Shown one piece after another: positions 17,096 through 25,165 of a DNA stretch of 64,000 nt. The notes under the pieces were generated by a model, which had not been told where the DNA came from, did not search any database, and saw only the letters and a program-made list of their open reading frames with translations. How positions within the stretch are numbered: position 1 is the stretch's first letter; the number at the start of each line of letters is the position of its first letter. The DNA lies in the NCBI RefSeq assembly GCF_000420945.1, contig NZ_ATVX01000011.1:54790-118789 (forward strand). Direction: 5' to 3'. Source of the DNA: Butyrivibrio sp. VCB2006 (GTDB lineage Bacteria > Bacillota > Clostridia > Lachnospirales > Lachnospiraceae). Made by a program: the position numbers and the translations under genes.

Positions 17096-18649
17096 TCATC
17101 TAGTGGTTAATAAATTATTGTTTTTTCCTTTTTTATTAAGAACAAATGCAGTAGAAACAGCTACTATACACATAGCAAGAGCCGCCACACTAAAGGCTCT
17201 CTTCTCATATTCCATTCCGGCAATCTGACTGTCGTAGCGATACATGGGAGTCTTGTCATCCACATATCCGATCACAATATCTCCCTGAGCCTTTACCTCT
17301 GAAATTTCCGCCTCTGTCATATACAAAGCTTCCATTTCAAGGCTCTTACCTGTTTCATCCGCTTCTCTGTTTCCGTAAAGAGCTGTAGGTTCACCGGTAA
17401 ACAGGTAGAACAGCATCATAGCACAGAGCCCGGCTATAGCACCAAAAGCGATTGCTTTCCCCAGGACAGGAGTTGTGATCTTTTTAATCAGATCAGATGT
17501 CAGCTCTAACTGAAAACTGCCCCAAAGCATTGATCCCATGAATATATATGCAAAATTCTTGAAGCCAAGATTATATAAAAGCGGCTCCCAAATGCCTATA
17601 AACAGCATTCCCATGAGAACTGCCAGTTCCTGCATATGCCCTGCCTTAAGACTCTTATGAATAAACCACATGGTCAGAGCGCTTACAACAACAAAGGCCA
17701 CTATACCAAGCTGTAGAAAAAGATATAACTGAGCCATATCAATTCCATAGGTCTTATATAAATGATTAGGATTATTAAGCCTTATGCCAAAAAGAGAAAA
17801 CGAATTGTTCTCCCAAAAATACTTGGCAATTGAAAACCTGGTAGTAAAAAGTGTTTTGTCAACCGTATCAAAAATACTCTCCGGAATAAGGAAAGGAAGG
17901 ACAATCGCAATAAAGCAGGCCAAAGGGAATGAGATGTAGCATACTATCTTTTCAAAAAGTCTTGGTCTGTCAATTATTGAAAACCAGTAATTAACCACAA
18001 GAAAAGCTATGCTTCCAAGAAGTCCCGTTCTGCTTCCTGAGTACTGGAACACATAAAAGTTAAACAAAAATGCCAGGCATGAGTAAATAAGAAGTCTTAT
18101 CTTATCTCCCTTAAGAGTCTTGCTGATATAGAACATAACGAGCATTGTCAGCATCAGCACATTCATATGAAGAGTGTTGGGATGAGCATAGCCAAGAGAT
18201 TCTCTGAACATCAGGCCAACCCCTTCTCTTTCCTGGGGATAATAGATTCCGTTAACAAGGCCTAAAGCTCCGGTGATGATCCTGATTAGAATTATTGAAC
18301 CAGCAACAATAATACCGGTCCTTACCACCTTCATGACACTTACGCTCTTCATGCCAAGCATCATTGAAAAGCACACCAAAAGACCCTTTTCTCCGGTTCG
18401 CAGGTACACTATGACAGCCAGTAACAAGAACCCTGCGGCAATAGCATACTCTTTTAAACTGTGCTCAGTAACTATCATCTTAAGAGCAAAGAGCCCAAGT
18501 CCCAGCACCAGGGAAATATTGTAGATTGTCATTCCCTCATAAAGCCCTGCTGCCCTTGCACCTATCATAATAGCAAAATAGAGAAGGTAGATGCCTTCTC
18601 CAATCTGCTGCCTATTATCTTTAAATTTGCTTATAACATCAGAATTCAT
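17096..18649 (-). CDS. Wzy/O-antigen-ligase-like polymerase, membrane protein
   Basis: 517 residues with about twelve hydrophobic segments and a larger loop in the second half (about 260-310) containing an R-x-N-x-P-N-H-L-Y motif, the layout of Wzy polymerases and O-antigen ligases (Wzy_C type). A second soluble stretch near 430-480 precedes a final helix and a charged tail. Such proteins link lipid-borne repeat units outside the membrane, which matches a locus that also has an initiating transferase and a flippase. The sequence is too divergent for certainty between polymerase and ligase. GGGG lies eight bases before ATG 18649. It lies 30 bases after the WecG-type gene on the same strand. 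Confidence 0.72.
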   Translation of the reverse strand: MNSDVISKFKDNRQQIGEGIYLLYFAIMIGARAAGLYEGMTIYNISLVLGLGLFALKMIVTEHSLKEYAIAAGFLLLAVIVYLRTGEKGLLVCFSMMLGMKSVSVMKVVRTGIIVAGSIILIRIITGALGLVNGIYYPQEREGVGLMFRESLGYAHPNTLHMNVLMLTMLVMFYISKTLKGDKIRLLIYSCLAFLFNFYVFQYSGSRTGLLGSIAFLVVNYWFSIIDRPRLFEKIVCYISFPLACFIAIVLPFLIPESIFDTVDKTLFTTRFSIAKYFWENNSFSLFGIRLNNPNHLYKTYGIDMAQLYLFLQLGIVAFVVVSALTMWFIHKSLKAGHMQELAVLMGMLFIGIWEPLLYNLGFKNFAYIFMGSMLWGSFQLELTSDLIKKITTPVLGKAIAFGAIAGLCAMMLFYLFTGEPTALYGNREADETGKSLEMEALYMTEAEISEVKAQGDIVIGYVDDKTPMYRYDSQIAGMEYEKRAFSVAALAMCIVAVSTAFVLNKKGKNNNLLTTR

Positions 18650-18679
18650 ACAGTTTTCCCCACACTTTTTTCTTAAGTC

Positions 18680-20098
18680 CTAGCGGAACTTTTCAAGAAA
18701 CATGTAGAACATGTACTTGGCATTAGTTACAACGTATCTCTTAACCAGTCTCCCCGGATCCTGGAAAAGTCTATAAAGCCATTCAAAGCCAATATTCTGA
18801 ATCCACTTGGGAGCTCTCTTAATTGTTCCAGCATGGAAATCAAAGCCTGCGCCAACTCCCATCATAACGCCTTTAACCTGTCCCTTATGAGCCTGCATCC
18901 ATTTTTCCTGCTTGGGTGCACCAAGACCAATCCAGATGATATCAGCATCTGCAGCATTAAGCATTTCCACATCCGCCTTGTCCTCCTCAGGAGTAAGGGC
19001 TCTAAAGGGCGGTGAATACATTCCCTTTATAACAAGTCCGGGATAGTTCTGATTAAGGCTCTCTTTAAGAGCATCCAGAGTCTCCTGGGATGCACCGTAA
19101 AAGAAATGAGAAAGCTGTCCGTCTGCGGTATTCTTAAACATATGCTCCATAAAATCGGGACCTGCAACTCTCTCCGCAAGGTCATAACCCATTTTCTGCT
19201 GGAACTGAGCTATAGGATTTCCGTCCGGGAAAGTATAGGCTGATCCGTTAAGCACTCTTCTGTAATCATGGCTTTCTCTTGCCATTACTGAAGTATGGAC
19301 ATTGGAAAAACAGATGTACTCACCGGAAAGTTCCTTAATATGTCTTATCACATGAAGCACAGCTTCCTCTGTCCTTGCAACAGCGTAGTGAATACCGAAC
19401 AGATCACAATGCTGACTTCTGACTGCAACAGGGATAGAAGCATGTCCGTTTATATCACTTACAATTCCGCTCTTAACACTATAACCAAGGCTGTTAAGTG
19501 CTACATATGGATGCATCCCTTCATTTTCAAGGATTTCGCATATGCGGTTTGTATCCTTAGTATCTGCATCCTCTGCAAAAACAAGAGCTCTTGTGTATTT
19601 CCCGCCTGAAAGCAGCTCTTTTACCCCGTTTTCATCAGGGAAAGGTGCCCGAAGTTCCAAAGCAATGTCGGGATTTGTGCCAAACTTGCGAATGTAATGG
19701 CGCTTTAAGAGCATTCTGAAAACAAAAGAGAAAATCCCATCAAAGCCCACTATAGCTGCAATCACAAATCTGGATGAGTTTGTCCCCTGCTGGATTATAT
19801 AGAGATACAGAATGATAGCTATAAATAATAGGAAACGTCCCTTGATAACCGTAAAAACATTCTGCGCCGTATCCTGAATCATTATGGATGCTCGTCTTGC
19901 GTCATAACCCATAAAGATAATAGCCTGAACCAGCACCACAAAAACCAGCAATGAAACATATAGCCCATCGTAAAACTGAGGCCACATAGGAAACATCTTT
20001 GTGTACCTTACAATGAGCGCAGCAAAGAAAGCCAGCACCAGAGCCAGCTCATCTAATGCAAATAATTTTTTCTTGGAAAAACGTCTCATGCCAACCAT
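18680..20098 (-). CDS. WecG/TagA/CpsF-family glycosyltransferase with N-terminal membrane domain
   Basis: A 472-residue fusion-like protein. Residues 1-130 hold about four membrane segments resembling the N-terminus of WbaP-type transferases. Residues from about 240 form a WecG/TagA/CpsF (GT26) domain with FPDGNPIAQ, a WIGLGAPKQEKWM block and GVGAGFDFHAGTIKRAP, the conserved C-terminal signature. GT26 enzymes add ManNAc, ManNAcA or glucose-type sugars to a lipid-linked acceptor. The membrane part is absent from most GT26 members and may hold the enzyme beside its lipid acceptor. The ATG overlaps the radical SAM gene's TAA (TAATG), which implies coupled translation; no separate ribosome-binding site is clear. 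Confidence 0.85.
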   Translation of the reverse strand: MVGMRRFSKKKLFALDELALVLAFFAALIVRYTKMFPMWPQFYDGLYVSLLVFVVLVQAIIFMGYDARRASIMIQDTAQNVFTVIKGRFLLFIAIILYLYIIQQGTNSSRFVIAAIVGFDGIFSFVFRMLLKRHYIRKFGTNPDIALELRAPFPDENGVKELLSGGKYTRALVFAEDADTKDTNRICEILENEGMHPYVALNSLGYSVKSGIVSDINGHASIPVAVRSQHCDLFGIHYAVARTEEAVLHVIRHIKELSGEYICFSNVHTSVMARESHDYRRVLNGSAYTFPDGNPIAQFQQKMGYDLAERVAGPDFMEHMFKNTADGQLSHFFYGASQETLDALKESLNQNYPGLVIKGMYSPPFRALTPEEDKADVEMLNAADADIIWIGLGAPKQEKWMQAHKGQVKGVMMGVGAGFDFHAGTIKRAPKWIQNIGFEWLYRLFQDPGRLVKRYVVTNAKYMFYMFLEKFR

Positions 20099-21195
20099 TA
20101 CTTTTTAAGTCCGTCATTAGCTACAGCACACATATCGCAGGTACTGCACTTATCCAGCTCCTCTTTAGTAACCTTGCCATCGCGAAGGTCTCTTACAATC
20201 TTGTTCTCATACATTGAGTAAGGCTTCTTCATGAAAAGAGCCTTGAATTTGTGGCTGATTACCCACCATCCTGGAACCCAAATGTACTTGTGCATAGCAG
20301 GTGAAACAGAGCCAATCATCCAACAGTCTCTGTCGCAGTGTCTAACTACGTTTCTGACTTTCTCTGCCTGGTCGGAGTTCCACAGTTCATCCCAGCTCTG
20401 AGTATTGAGGTTACCCATAACCTCTTTATCCTTGGTTCCGTTACATGGCATAACATCTCCGTAAGGATCAATAAAGAAGGTGTCAAAACTCATGTCGCAG
20501 GGAAGAAGTCTCTTTTGACCATAAATATAATTGATGAGGCCGTGGTTAAAGTATGCTCTGAACCACTTCTTGGGGCTCTTGGACTTAAGAAGCATATTGA
20601 TAAGCTCCTCAAAGTGCTCAGCCACCATCTGTCTGTCATGAATAATGTTCTTGGCTTCAACAAAATAAAAGCTGTTGTGAAGTGAAGCTGTTGCAAACTC
20701 CATATCAAGCTCGTCTGAAAGTTTGTAAAGCTCGCACAGGTCAGGAGCGTTTCTATCCTGAACAGTCATTCCAAAGCCAACATCCTTAAGTCCCATCTCA
20801 CGGAGCTTCTTAAGAGTTGTATAGCCTCTGTTAAAGCCATCCGGAAGCCCTCTTATCTCGTTATTGGTCTGCTCAAGGCCCTCAATGGAAATTCTGATAC
20901 CAACATCAGGGAATTCCTTGCACAGATCAATGATCTTATCTGTAAAAAATCCATTGGTAGAAATTACGATTCTATCGCTCTTCTTGCGAAGCTCTCTAAC
21001 GATATCCTTGATATCCTCGCGGATAAATGGCTCACCGCCTGTGATGTTGGTGAAATACATAGGAGGGAGCTTCTTGATTGTTTCTATTGAAATCTCGTCC
21101 TTAGGATCAGATGGTGCCTTGTATCTGTTGCACATATTGCAGCGGGCATTGCATCTGTAAGTTACGATTACGGTTCCGTTTAATTTCTTGGGCAT
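20098..21195 (-). CDS. radical SAM/SPASM-domain protein
   Basis: Cys15, Cys19 and Cys22 (CNARCNMC) provide the radical SAM cluster, followed by the GGEPF strand. The C-terminal section CDMSFDTFFIDPYGDVMPC and the later CSTCDMC form a SPASM-type cluster domain; MGNLNTQSWDELW is the usual linker between them. The start is ATG 21195 (365 residues): GGAGAG lies seven bases upstream, and upstream in-frame sequence is not protein-like and runs through the promoter. It is the first gene after the promoter at 21262-21290 and is coupled to the WecG-type gene. Its place at the head of a polysaccharide operon suggests a sugar or lipid-carrier modification, but this is inference. Confidence 0.87.
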   Translation of the reverse strand: MPKKLNGTVIVTYRCNARCNMCNRYKAPSDPKDEISIETIKKLPPMYFTNITGGEPFIREDIKDIVRELRKKSDRIVISTNGFFTDKIIDLCKEFPDVGIRISIEGLEQTNNEIRGLPDGFNRGYTTLKKLREMGLKDVGFGMTVQDRNAPDLCELYKLSDELDMEFATASLHNSFYFVEAKNIIHDRQMVAEHFEELINMLLKSKSPKKWFRAYFNHGLINYIYGQKRLLPCDMSFDTFFIDPYGDVMPCNGTKDKEVMGNLNTQSWDELWNSDQAEKVRNVVRHCDRDCWMIGSVSPAMHKYIWVPGWWVISHKFKALFMKKPYSMYENKIVRDLRDGKVTKEELDKCSTCDMCAVANDGLKK

Positions 21196-21219
21196 TACTA
21201 TTCTCTCCATAATAAATAC

Positions 21220-21264
21220 AATTACTCTGAGCGTGCATTCCATGCATACACACTCAGAGTAATT
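21220..21264. promoter_or_regulatory. 12-bp perfect inverted repeat over the radical SAM promoter (candidate operator)
   Basis: Arms 21220-21231 and 21253-21264 are perfect complements, with a shorter TGCAT/ATGCA palindrome in the 21-base spacer. The right arm enters the TATAAT box (21262-21267) and covers the expected start of transcription, which fits repressor binding; an RNA hairpin at the very 5' end of the transcript is the alternative. Confidence 0.55.
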
Positions 21265-21290
21265 ATATAGCATAAGGTCAAAGTTCTCAA
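21262..21290 (-). promoter_or_regulatory. sigma-A promoter of radical SAM-WecG-Wzy genes
   Basis: On the minus strand TTGAGA (21285-21290), exactly 17 bases, then TATAAT (21262-21267). Transcription would begin near 21255, about 60 bases before ATG 21195. Confidence 0.65.
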
Positions 21291-21338
21291 ACATCAATAT
21301 AAGGTTGATAATAGTACGCTTTGCCTTGTACCAAATTA

Positions 21339-21347
21339 TGATATACT
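21339..21347 (+). promoter_or_regulatory. extended -10 box for the divergent membrane-protein genes
   Basis: TGATATACT on the plus strand is an extended -10 element about 55 bases before ATG 21403. No convincing -35 hexamer at the right distance is visible. Confidence 0.4.
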
Positions 21348-21402
21348 CAATATTGGTTATATTTTCTCGAAAGAATATGAAGAAATCAGGTATTTGAAGG
21401 CA

Positions 21403-23526
21403 ATGAAAAAACATACTCTAATTTTCTGCAGCTTTGTAATAATTCAATTGTTCATATGTCTTTTCACCTATTGGCATTATGCAGGAAAAGAGACAGATAC
21501 TATAAGCATTGATAAGTTCTATCTAAAAAAAGATGGCACCGAGATGTTTTACCTCGACTCCTCCTATGACACAGATGCCAGAATTCTCACCACTGATTCT
21601 TTTCCCCTTAATAAAGGTTCCTATACTGTAACTGTAAGCTACGAGTGCAATCTAAACCCTGATGCCATCTACGGCACTTCTGCAAGGGTACACAGCAGCC
21701 ATAAAGATATTTCTGTTAACCCAATGAAAGGCGAGGTCCTCCTTCCATCTACGACCAACCAGGTTTCCTTTGATATTTACAGCCCTTATAATGACAGCCC
21801 CTCCACACTTGAGATTGGGCTTATTGATAATGGCGTGTTTCTGGACGATGCCAGTGGTACCAAGTACATTTTGGTAAAAGATGCCCAGATTACTTCTAAT
21901 CCATCTCAGACGGCGTGGCATATCTCAGGCCACATACTTCTCCTGTTTATCGTGATGGATTTGGCAATTCAAGCTATAATCCTGATTCCTTTAAAAAAAT
22001 CAAATGAAAAAGCTCCAAATATCCTTTGTTTGATAATTGAAAAGATATCCCTGACCTTGGCATTCTTGATGCTTGGCCTTTTAGTATATGTATCTACCGG
22101 AGCAGCACTGCACGTAAATCTCATGACCTATGAGGACATGCCTGTTTTATATCTATGGAATGCGCCCCTTAGGATTGTACTGGTAATAATGCTTGCACTG
22201 GTAACATCCTCCATAGCTGTAGGGCTTTACAAGTTGCGAAGAAACACCATAATTACTCTCCTTGTGCCTGCCCTTTTCGGAATCTGGTGGGTTTTGGTCG
22301 ATGAATTTCCTGTAGCCGGCGATGCCAGGGCAGTTGCAGATATGGCTAAAGCTATCGCTTTCAATACAGACCCTGCTCCATACAGAGACTATATAAACAC
22401 CTACGCCAACCAAAGAGGAATTGTGCTGATTGAAGCTCTCTTTTACAAAATTTTTAATAGTAATGCCTACATCATCTTAAGATTTCTAAATCTTGCCATG
22501 ATCCTGGCAACCATTCAGACTATATCTCTCATAGCCTTCGAGATCTGGCGCAACGAAAAGATAGTTATTCTGTCAAGGATACTCCTTGCCCTTTTCGTTC
22601 CTTTTGTGCTGTTTACAAACCTGGTGTATGGCACAGTGCCATCCATATTTCTCCTGGTTATCGGATTTTTCTTTTCACTAAAAATGTGCAGGGAAGATCG
22701 TATACTCTACTCAGTTCTATCTTTTCTATGTTTTACCTTAGCCATGTTCATTTATCAGGGAGCAATGATAGCGGTACTTGCCATCATCATTTACCTCCTG
22801 TTCATGGAAAAAAAGCTTCGTTCAAGAAAGCCTCTCATCACCGCGGCATTTCTTGTTGTCTCCATGCTCTTTACCAGTAAATTCGCCAGTTTCCTCTTTA
22901 ATGCCATTACAGGTCTTGAGCTTGGAAAAGGAATGCCCGCCATCTCCTGGATCTACATGGGACTGTCCGCAGAAAACGGCGTAAATGGTGCAGGAAGCTA
23001 CAACAATTCTCATGCAATAGCATATGAACTCAATAACCTTGATCCCGTTAGCACTTCAAGCTACTGCAGAAACAAGGTTATAGAAATCATCGGCGAGTAC
23101 TTAACCGGCAAGCGCCCACTTCTCTTTTTCTATGAAAAGACAAGATGTCAGTGGACCAACTCCATGTTTGATTCAACTCAGATAACTCAGTTCCCATCCT
23201 ACGAAAACTTCGTATTAACCGATGGCTACAGGCACCTACTTAGTGGTAAGATAATGCAGGGAATAATCTTATATGCAGATATTTTCCAGCTTATGATCTA
23301 CATACTGGCGTTTCTATGGCTAGTTAGGGCATTTATACGAAAGGATGCGCCGCGAAAAGCCATTCTTCTTGTAATCTTTTTTATTGGTGGATTTCTTTTC
23401 CAGCTTATGTGGGAACAAAAGGCAAGGTACTGCATGCCGTATTTCATGATGCTCATACCCCTTGCGGCCTGTGAGCTTATTTGGCTACTTACAGTACTTA
23501 CCGCTAAGGTTAAACAAGACAAATAA
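21403..23526 (+). CDS. large polytopic membrane protein, GT-C-like glycosyltransferase
   Basis: 707 residues from ATG 21403; a TTG at 21394 is in frame and cannot be excluded. After a first membrane helix there is an extracytoplasmic region of about 130 residues with beta-rich character (KGSYTVTVSYEC, YSPYNDSPSTLEIG) resembling a carbohydrate-binding-like module. From about residue 175 the chain has some twelve membrane segments, with an acidic loop DEFPVAGDARAV after one helix like the catalytic loop of GT-C enzymes. A sugar transferase working on the outer face is likely. It forms a two-gene plus-strand unit with the GT39-like gene 33 bases downstream. Confidence 0.65.
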   Translation: MKKHTLIFCSFVIIQLFICLFTYWHYAGKETDTISIDKFYLKKDGTEMFYLDSSYDTDARILTTDSFPLNKGSYTVTVSYECNLNPDAIYGTSARVHSSHKDISVNPMKGEVLLPSTTNQVSFDIYSPYNDSPSTLEIGLIDNGVFLDDASGTKYILVKDAQITSNPSQTAWHISGHILLLFIVMDLAIQAIILIPLKKSNEKAPNILCLIIEKISLTLAFLMLGLLVYVSTGAALHVNLMTYEDMPVLYLWNAPLRIVLVIMLALVTSSIAVGLYKLRRNTIITLLVPALFGIWWVLVDEFPVAGDARAVADMAKAIAFNTDPAPYRDYINTYANQRGIVLIEALFYKIFNSNAYIILRFLNLAMILATIQTISLIAFEIWRNEKIVILSRILLALFVPFVLFTNLVYGTVPSIFLLVIGFFFSLKMCREDRILYSVLSFLCFTLAMFIYQGAMIAVLAIIIYLLFMEKKLRSRKPLITAAFLVVSMLFTSKFASFLFNAITGLELGKGMPAISWIYMGLSAENGVNGAGSYNNSHAIAYELNNLDPVSTSSYCRNKVIEIIGEYLTGKRPLLFFYEKTRCQWTNSMFDSTQITQFPSYENFVLTDGYRHLLSGKIMQGIILYADIFQLMIYILAFLWLVRAFIRKDAPRKAILLVIFFIGGFLFQLMWEQKARYCMPYFMMLIPLAACELIWLLTVLTAKVKQDK

Positions 23527-23559
23527 TAGTAATCAATTCAAGGCAGGAACAGACAAAAT

Positions 23560-25155
23560 ATGAATTTCAAAAACAAAACCGCAGAAGAAAAAGCCAAACT
23601 GTATAAAATAGCTATTATCCTGGTGCTCCTACTCGGAATCGCTGTAAAATGCATTAAATTTGGGGTTCTGATGGATCAGACTCAGTCCGATGAAATGGGT
23701 AGTGGGTACGATGCTTATTGCCTCCTTCACTATGGAACAGATAGATATGGCTATTCATGGCCAGTGTATTTCATTAACTATGGCGGTGGCCAGAATGCGC
23801 TGTACACCTATGTTTGCGTACTGACAATAAAGCTTCTTGGATACTCTAAGTTTGCAATCAGGCTTCCGGCTCTATTATTCAGCGCTCTTGGGGGAATCTT
23901 TGGAACTCTGCTGACCGGACAGCTTATCAAGGATACTAACAAAAGTCATAAAGCCATGCTCCTGTTTGCCATTCTCTATGCTGTAGCTCCCTACACCTTC
24001 ATGGCCTCCAGATTTGCCCTTGAGAGCAATCTCATGTTCAGCTGCAGTACAGTATTTCTTTATTTCCTTGTTAGAGCACATAGAGAAAAGAAAAATCTCT
24101 TTTACCTACTTTCCGGAATATTTGCCGGAATCACGCTCTATACCTACGCTATAGCCTATATAGTTCTGCCAGTTATGCTTTTTTTATCCATCATCTACAT
24201 GATCAGAACCAAACAGGTGAATCTTATCAATGTGGTACTGTTTATAGTCCCACTCGCTATACTCGCCATGCCATTGATCCTCGTGCAGTATGTCAACTAC
24301 TTTGATAAAGAACAGTTCCAGCTTGGAATCTTTACCATCACCAAGTTTAGGGAGTACAGGTCAGGTGAAATCAGTTTTGACGACTTCTTCCCTGGGATTT
24401 TCAAGGGATATTTTAGCGTTCTATGCTACGATGGCCTTGGTTATAACACCAACAAGAATTTCTTTACCTTTTACCCAATGTCTATCCCATTCTTTTTCTA
24501 TGGATTCTATATTCTTGTAAAAAAAGCCATAGTCTCAATTAAAGAGCGTATAGCTGACGGGAATGTTCTTGTCATTTTCTGGGTAATCGGACAGACGCTG
24601 GTGGCAGGCCTGATGACAGAGCCTAACACCAACAGAATGAATGGAATGATTTTTCCTGTAATGTTCATGACAATACTTGGTATTTACAATCTTATTGATA
24701 ATCTTCCTAAGAGTTTTGCGCTACCATCATGGTGCACACTTGCTGCAGTTTACGGAATCTATTTTGCCATATTCCTGTATTCCTATTTCACAGTGATTGC
24801 ATGGCAGAGAGTAACTACTACATCCATGTGTCCCGAGGGTTATCAGTACATTCAGGAAAATGAACAGCTCAAAGAAAAAGTGGTAGTAAGTAATATACCA
24901 CCACAGTTCTTTGCTGCTACTGCCCTTCCTTCACCTGATAAGGTTGACTACGAGGGCAACTATAAGGATGAAAAATACGCCTGGTTCAATACCTATGAGT
25001 ACCCGACTCTTAGGGACTACTTCTATAATGTGGGCGGCGTATCTCCTGTTTATCTAATCTACAATCCTACAGAGGATGATATGGCTGTCATGGAAGAAAA
25101 CGGTGCAATCGTGAAGCAATTTGGTTACAGTTTTTATTTGTACTATTGGGAGTGA
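23560..25155 (+). CDS. GT39/PMT-2-like polyprenyl-phosphate-dependent glycosyltransferase
   Basis: 531 residues, about eleven membrane segments. The first loop contains DQTQSDEMGSGYDAY, matching the acidic catalytic loop of the PMT/ArnT-type GT-C family, followed by RLPALLFSALGG, a common second-helix pattern. The last 130 residues form a soluble domain. Such enzymes use polyprenyl-phosphate sugars, and several GT2 polyprenyl-phosphate sugar synthases are encoded in the same locus (1-860, 5251-6192, 12373-13311), which could supply the donor. It is the second gene of the plus-strand pair and converges, ten bases apart, on the LicD fusion gene. Confidence 0.78.
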   Translation: MNFKNKTAEEKAKLYKIAIILVLLLGIAVKCIKFGVLMDQTQSDEMGSGYDAYCLLHYGTDRYGYSWPVYFINYGGGQNALYTYVCVLTIKLLGYSKFAIRLPALLFSALGGIFGTLLTGQLIKDTNKSHKAMLLFAILYAVAPYTFMASRFALESNLMFSCSTVFLYFLVRAHREKKNLFYLLSGIFAGITLYTYAIAYIVLPVMLFLSIIYMIRTKQVNLINVVLFIVPLAILAMPLILVQYVNYFDKEQFQLGIFTITKFREYRSGEISFDDFFPGIFKGYFSVLCYDGLGYNTNKNFFTFYPMSIPFFFYGFYILVKKAIVSIKERIADGNVLVIFWVIGQTLVAGLMTEPNTNRMNGMIFPVMFMTILGIYNLIDNLPKSFALPSWCTLAAVYGIYFAIFLYSYFTVIAWQRVTTTSMCPEGYQYIQENEQLKEKVVVSNIPPQFFAATALPSPDKVDYEGNYKDEKYAWFNTYEYPTLRDYFYNVGGVSPVYLIYNPTEDDMAVMEENGAIVKQFGYSFYLYYWE

Positions 25156-25165
25156 TATCCATAAG

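Noticed and set aside
21196..21402. Whether the inverted repeat is a transposon end or attachment site.
   Set aside because: There is no transposase, no direct repeat next to the arms, and the repeat is placed exactly at a promoter.
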